Of a DNA stretch of 63,271 nucleotides, positions 61,112-63,271 are shown one piece after another. Under the pieces are notes generated by a model. The model saw nothing but the letters and a program-made list of their open reading frames with translations. It ran no database searches and was not told the DNA's origin. The position numbers were made by a program, and so were the translations under genes. The DNA comes from a virus, in IMG/VR virus record IMGVR_UViG_3300008459_009572, positions 1 to 63,271 of that record. One strand, given 5' to 3'. Position 1 is the first letter of the stretch. Each line of letters opens with the position of its first letter.

Positions 61112-61291
61112 ATGCAATACAGAATCATTGAGTCACGTCCAGCAACTTATTATTGGGAGTTCATTGTTGAAGCGGAAAGCGAAACCGAAGCGCTAAACAA
61201 AGTATTAGAAGGTGAACTTGAAGCCGAGGAAACGTGGGTGGAAGAGAGTGAGGATGAAGAAAGTGATTACGAAATTGAACAAGTTGATTAA
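61112..61291 (+). CDS. DpnD/PcfM-like small acidic protein (59 aa)
   Basis: The sequence QYRIIESRPATYYWEFIVEAESETEALNKV has the strand-helix arrangement of DpnD/PcfM-type proteins, followed by an acidic tail (EESEDEESDYEIE). It resembles the N-terminal part of the protein at 695. A TATATTCA box at 61089 precedes it. Confidence 0.6.
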   Translation: MQYRIIESRPATYYWEFIVEAESETEALNKVLEGELEAEETWVEESEDEESDYEIEQVD

Positions 61292-61292
61292 T

Positions 61293-61433
61293 ATGAGGAA
61301 AATAACATTAGCGTTATTGGTTATGGTACTGTTCAGTAGTTGTTATACATCAGTAGTAACAGTAGGTAATTGTAAGTATTATTATAGAAGACCAATTGGA
61401 TCACTTCACCGCGTAAATGCACCAAGATTTTAA
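61293..61433 (+). CDS. Very small lipoprotein (46 aa)
   Basis: A signal peptide with lipobox LFSSC (RKITLALLVMVLFSSCY) and a short basic/aromatic mature part ending VNAPRF. The ATG follows the previous stop directly (TAATATG). An upstream in-frame start at 61212 lies inside the previous gene and is rejected. Confidence 0.65.
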   Translation: MRKITLALLVMVLFSSCYTSVVTVGNCKYYYRRPIGSLHRVNAPRF

Positions 61434-61435
61434 TT

Positions 61436-61651
61436 ATGGCACAATCAGCAGTAGAATGGTTGAGAAAGAATTTAAAAGATTTCCCTCATATAAAGCATTC
61501 TCAGCATTTTAAAGATCTAATAGAGCAAGCAATGCAAATCGAAATGGAGAAATGCATTAGTGATTATAATGCGGGTTATGATGATGCGAAATGCAATCAT
61601 ATTAACGATGCGGAAAATTACGCTAATGAGATTAGATACAATTTAGATTAG
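61436..61651 (+). CDS. Unknown small helical protein
   Basis: 71 residues, helical, starting MAQSAVEWLRKNLKDFPH, with a later NAGYDDAKCNH. Short proteins with this type of start are common in phages. Unknown. Confidence 0.55.
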   Translation: MAQSAVEWLRKNLKDFPHIKHSQHFKDLIEQAMQIEMEKCISDYNAGYDDAKCNHINDAENYANEIRYNLD

Positions 61652-61696
61652 GTAATTGTCAGAGTTAGAGTCGTACATTCATACAAATAAAAAGTT

Positions 61697-61990
61697 ATGA
61701 CGTACAAACAAAAATTACAGACAGTTATTGGTTGGAGAGAACAAATTAAACAAGCAGTACCCGATTTAAAGTATAAACGTGTATATACACGTAAAACCAA
61801 AGATGGCGAATGCGAAACCACATATTGGGGAATAAGTAGGAATAGTTGGAATAAAGTAAGTGAATTTGTCGTTGGTGATGATTTTAAACATGATGGTGTT
61901 AGATTAGGTAAATTTAGACGTATCAAGAATACCCCAGCAGGAATGAGGTATTTAGGTAAGTTAAGTGTAACTTTGGCAACATTTAGTTAG
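61697..61990 (+). CDS. Unknown basic protein
   Basis: 97 residues, strongly basic (KYKRVYTRKTKDG and RLGKFRRIKN), likely nucleic-acid binding. No family recognised. Confidence 0.52.
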   Translation: MTYKQKLQTVIGWREQIKQAVPDLKYKRVYTRKTKDGECETTYWGISRNSWNKVSEFVVGDDFKHDGVRLGKFRRIKNTPAGMRYLGKLSVTLATFS

Positions 61991-62009
61991 TATATTTAAT
62001 CAAATAAAA

Positions 62010-62024
62010 AAATCAAAGGTTATG
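62010..62024 (+). promoter_or_regulatory. Conserved leader
   Basis: AAATCAAAGGTT-ATG, the fourth copy of this leader. A TATATTTA box lies 12 bases upstream at 61991. Confidence 0.6.
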
Positions 62025-62309
62025 AAATTATTCGAAAAAAATTACCCATTCGGGTTTGAAGTCAACAAGTACGAAGGAGACAGAAGTTACACTATCACAG
62101 GTAATCTTACAAGAGAGTATTGCTTTAAAAAGTATAGTAGCAACTATGACGTTGAGGAGCATATACAGGAACATGTTAACTGTGATGGAATTAAGTTTGA
62201 TTCAGAATATAGTCAATTCTTCGCTCATGCTGATACCGAAGAGAGAGCAGTACAGTTCTGTGAGGATATACAGGCTTGGTTCAATAACATAAAGGAATTA
62301 GTAGGTTAA
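62022..62309 (+). CDS. Unknown small acidic protein
   Basis: 95 residues. Aromatic and acidic (YPFGFEVNKYEGDRSYTI, then FFAHADTEERAVQFCEDIQAW). Unknown. Confidence 0.52.
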   Translation: MKLFEKNYPFGFEVNKYEGDRSYTITGNLTREYCFKKYSSNYDVEEHIQEHVNCDGIKFDSEYSQFFAHADTEERAVQFCEDIQAWFNNIKELVG

Positions 62310-62335
62310 TTTATAAAGAAACTAAATAAATAATC

Positions 62336-62581
62336 ATGGCAGACTTCAGCAAACAATGGTGTGAAATAAACGATCCGGAAATGCCTCATGACTTTGACAT
62401 CATGGAGGAACACAGCAAATTGAAACCGGGACACTACGTTCCGTATATTTGTGAGGGTTTTGGATTCATTGCAATAGGAAAATCGGATGATCAAAATGAA
62501 GAGTGTATGTTAGCAATGCCGATTGAAGGTGAAGGATATGGAGTAGTAATGTGGAAACCATATAATGAAGTAGTAAAATGA
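62336..62581 (+). CDS. Unknown small acidic protein
   Basis: 81 residues, starting MADFSKQWCEINDPEMPHD, with YVPYICEGFGFIAIGK in the middle. Overlaps the next gene by ATGA. Unknown. Confidence 0.52.
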   Translation: MADFSKQWCEINDPEMPHDFDIMEEHSKLKPGHYVPYICEGFGFIAIGKSDDQNEECMLAMPIEGEGYGVVMWKPYNEVVK

Positions 62582-62784
62582 TGACAGTGAATATTGGTGA
62601 TATAATAGAAACAAAGGTGGGTGGGCCATATAAAGTCATTAGCGTTAAGGATAATTTAATAACGTTTCAAATGAAATTAGGTATTGGAATGACACTGTTA
62701 GAATATGTAACTAATGTGATTAGTAAAGCAGTAGATACGTGTGAGTATAGTGGATTACCATCAGTTAAATCATATGACAAATAA
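62578..62784 (+). CDS. Unknown small beta-rich protein
   Basis: 68 residues. VNIGDIIETKVGGPYKVISVKD suggests a small SH3-like barrel. ATG at 62581 is an alternative start. Unknown. Confidence 0.52.
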   Translation: MMTVNIGDIIETKVGGPYKVISVKDNLITFQMKLGIGMTLLEYVTNVISKAVDTCEYSGLPSVKSYDK

Positions 62785-62790
62785 TTAAAC

Positions 62791-62994
62791 ATGGATCAAT
62801 TAGATAAAATATTTGAATTGTGTGCTCGCATCGAAACCAAAATCAACGAGATACACGATGAGTTAGATAAACTGGGTGTACCCAAGGTAGATAGAGAGAC
62901 GGGTGAAGATATAGATAAGGATGATAAGGATAGTAACTCAGGTGATAACACGAATGTAACGTACGACGTGGAAGTAAAATATGATACTAAATAA
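62791..62994 (+). CDS. Unknown small coiled-coil protein
   Basis: 67 residues. The N-terminal helix FELCARIETKINEIHDELDKLG is heptad-like and the rest is Asp/Lys-rich. Unknown. Confidence 0.52.
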   Translation: MDQLDKIFELCARIETKINEIHDELDKLGVPKVDRETGEDIDKDDKDSNSGDNTNVTYDVEVKYDTK

Positions 62995-62995
62995 T

Positions 62996-63109
62996 ATGAA
63001 CAAATATAACGATAAGGAAACTTTTGCAGTAGCAGTGGCGTTCGGTATATTGTGTATAACGTTAGGATTAATGGCTATTTTGTTTAAAATAGTTATGAGT
63101 ATAGGGTAA
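62996..63109 (+). CDS. Small membrane protein (37 aa)
   Basis: The ATG overlaps the previous stop (TAATATG arrangement). After a polar start (NKYNDKE) the protein is one long hydrophobic helix containing VAVAFGILCITLGLMAILF. Unknown. Confidence 0.55.
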   Translation: MNKYNDKETFAVAVAFGILCITLGLMAILFKIVMSIG

Positions 63110-63114
63110 TTTTT

Positions 63115-63147
63115 GCGCGAGAAAAGCGCGGTGGTGCGCGTTTTTTT
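63115..63147 (+). terminator. GC-rich terminator
   Basis: GCGC/CGCG hairpins, the last being CGCG-GTGGTG-CGCG, followed directly by seven T. It ends the small-gene array. Confidence 0.7.
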
Positions 63148-63206
63148 ATATAGACATGAAACGATTTTTTTCTAAGTAGGTGTGGAAAACAAATACGACA
63201 TGTCAA

Positions 63207-63246
63207 AACGGAACTCTACAGCGATGTAGGGTTTCGTTCTTTTTTT
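63207..63246 (+). terminator. Strong terminator
   Basis: A 14-bp stem with two G-T pairs around a GCGA tetraloop, followed by CTTTTTTT. The 60 bases between it and the preceding terminator hold no visible gene; a small RNA ending here is possible but there is no clear promoter. Confidence 0.85.
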
Positions 63247-63271
63247 GTTAATGTATGTGGAATGAAGTGGT

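Noticed and set aside
3901-62000. T4 late promoters (TATAAATA)
   Set aside because: The frequent ATATTTATA boxes contain TATAAATA only on the opposite strand, while all genes are on the + strand; the Bacteroidota-type reading fits better.
1-63271. CRISPR array
   Set aside because: No set of regularly spaced repeats was found; the only tandem repeat is within a coding region at 49351.

Overview
The window looks like part of the genome of a large T4-type tailed phage (Caudoviricetes) that infects a member of the Bacteroidota. The T4-type evidence is a family B DNA polymerase, a gp45-like clamp and gp44/gp62-like clamp loader subunits. The host evidence is fourfold: signal peptides that end just before Gln, lipoboxes typical of the phylum, almost no Shine-Dalgarno sites with starts preceded by TAAT, GTT or GGTT, and promoters of the form TTTG-N20-TATATTTA, which resemble the Bacteroidota -33/-7 pattern. 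Every convincing gene is on the + strand, the DNA is AT-rich, and genes are tightly packed with many ATGA or TAATG overlaps. No head, portal, terminase or classical tail genes are recognised here.

Layout. (1) 1-8.56 kb: the end of queE and a folE gene (7-deazaguanine pathway), a phosphoribosyltransferase, ribosomal protein bS21, a dCTP deaminase/dUTPase-family enzyme, then a striking set: a double-domain prolyl-4-hydroxylase-type dioxygenase followed by two glycosyltransferases that resemble eukaryotic hydroxyproline glycosyltransferases, plus an aminotransferase/acetyltransferase pair. (2) 8.56-17.6 kb: DNA replication (polymerase, clamp, both clamp loader subunits, PD-(D/E)XK nuclease), with a chaperone block (Hsp20, GroES, GroEL) inside it. 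(3) 17.65-38.0 kb: about 20 kb of nucleotide-sugar and glycan genes. They include Gmd, a ColD-like 3-dehydratase, SDR reductases/epimerases, an E1-type thiamine enzyme pair, heptose kinase and nucleotidyltransferase parts, RmlC, sugar and SAM methyltransferases and many glycosyltransferases. Together these could build and attach unusual deoxy sugars.

(4) 38.0-42.26 kb: ClpP, small proteins, a 157-nt tRNA-like RNA, tRNA-Leu(UAA) and a full tmRNA with a 23-residue tag. (5) 42.27-51.33 kb: exported proteins (two related cohesin/dockerin-like proteins, one with a PA14 domain, two small lipoproteins), membrane proteins that may be holins, a CsgG-like protein, a low-complexity outer-membrane protein and a GH19 endolysin. 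(6) 51.33-63.27 kb: thymidylate synthase, a metallophosphoesterase, a recently inserted FkbM-like methyltransferase flanked by 26-bp direct repeats, a secreted nuclease, a DUF932 protein and many small unknown genes, several with their own promoter, leader and hairpin terminator.

Taken together the phage appears to bring its own DNA replication, protein folding and quality control (chaperonins, ClpP, tmRNA, bS21) and an extensive glycosylation programme aimed either at its virion or at the host surface. Function calls come from reading motifs by eye; no database search was possible.
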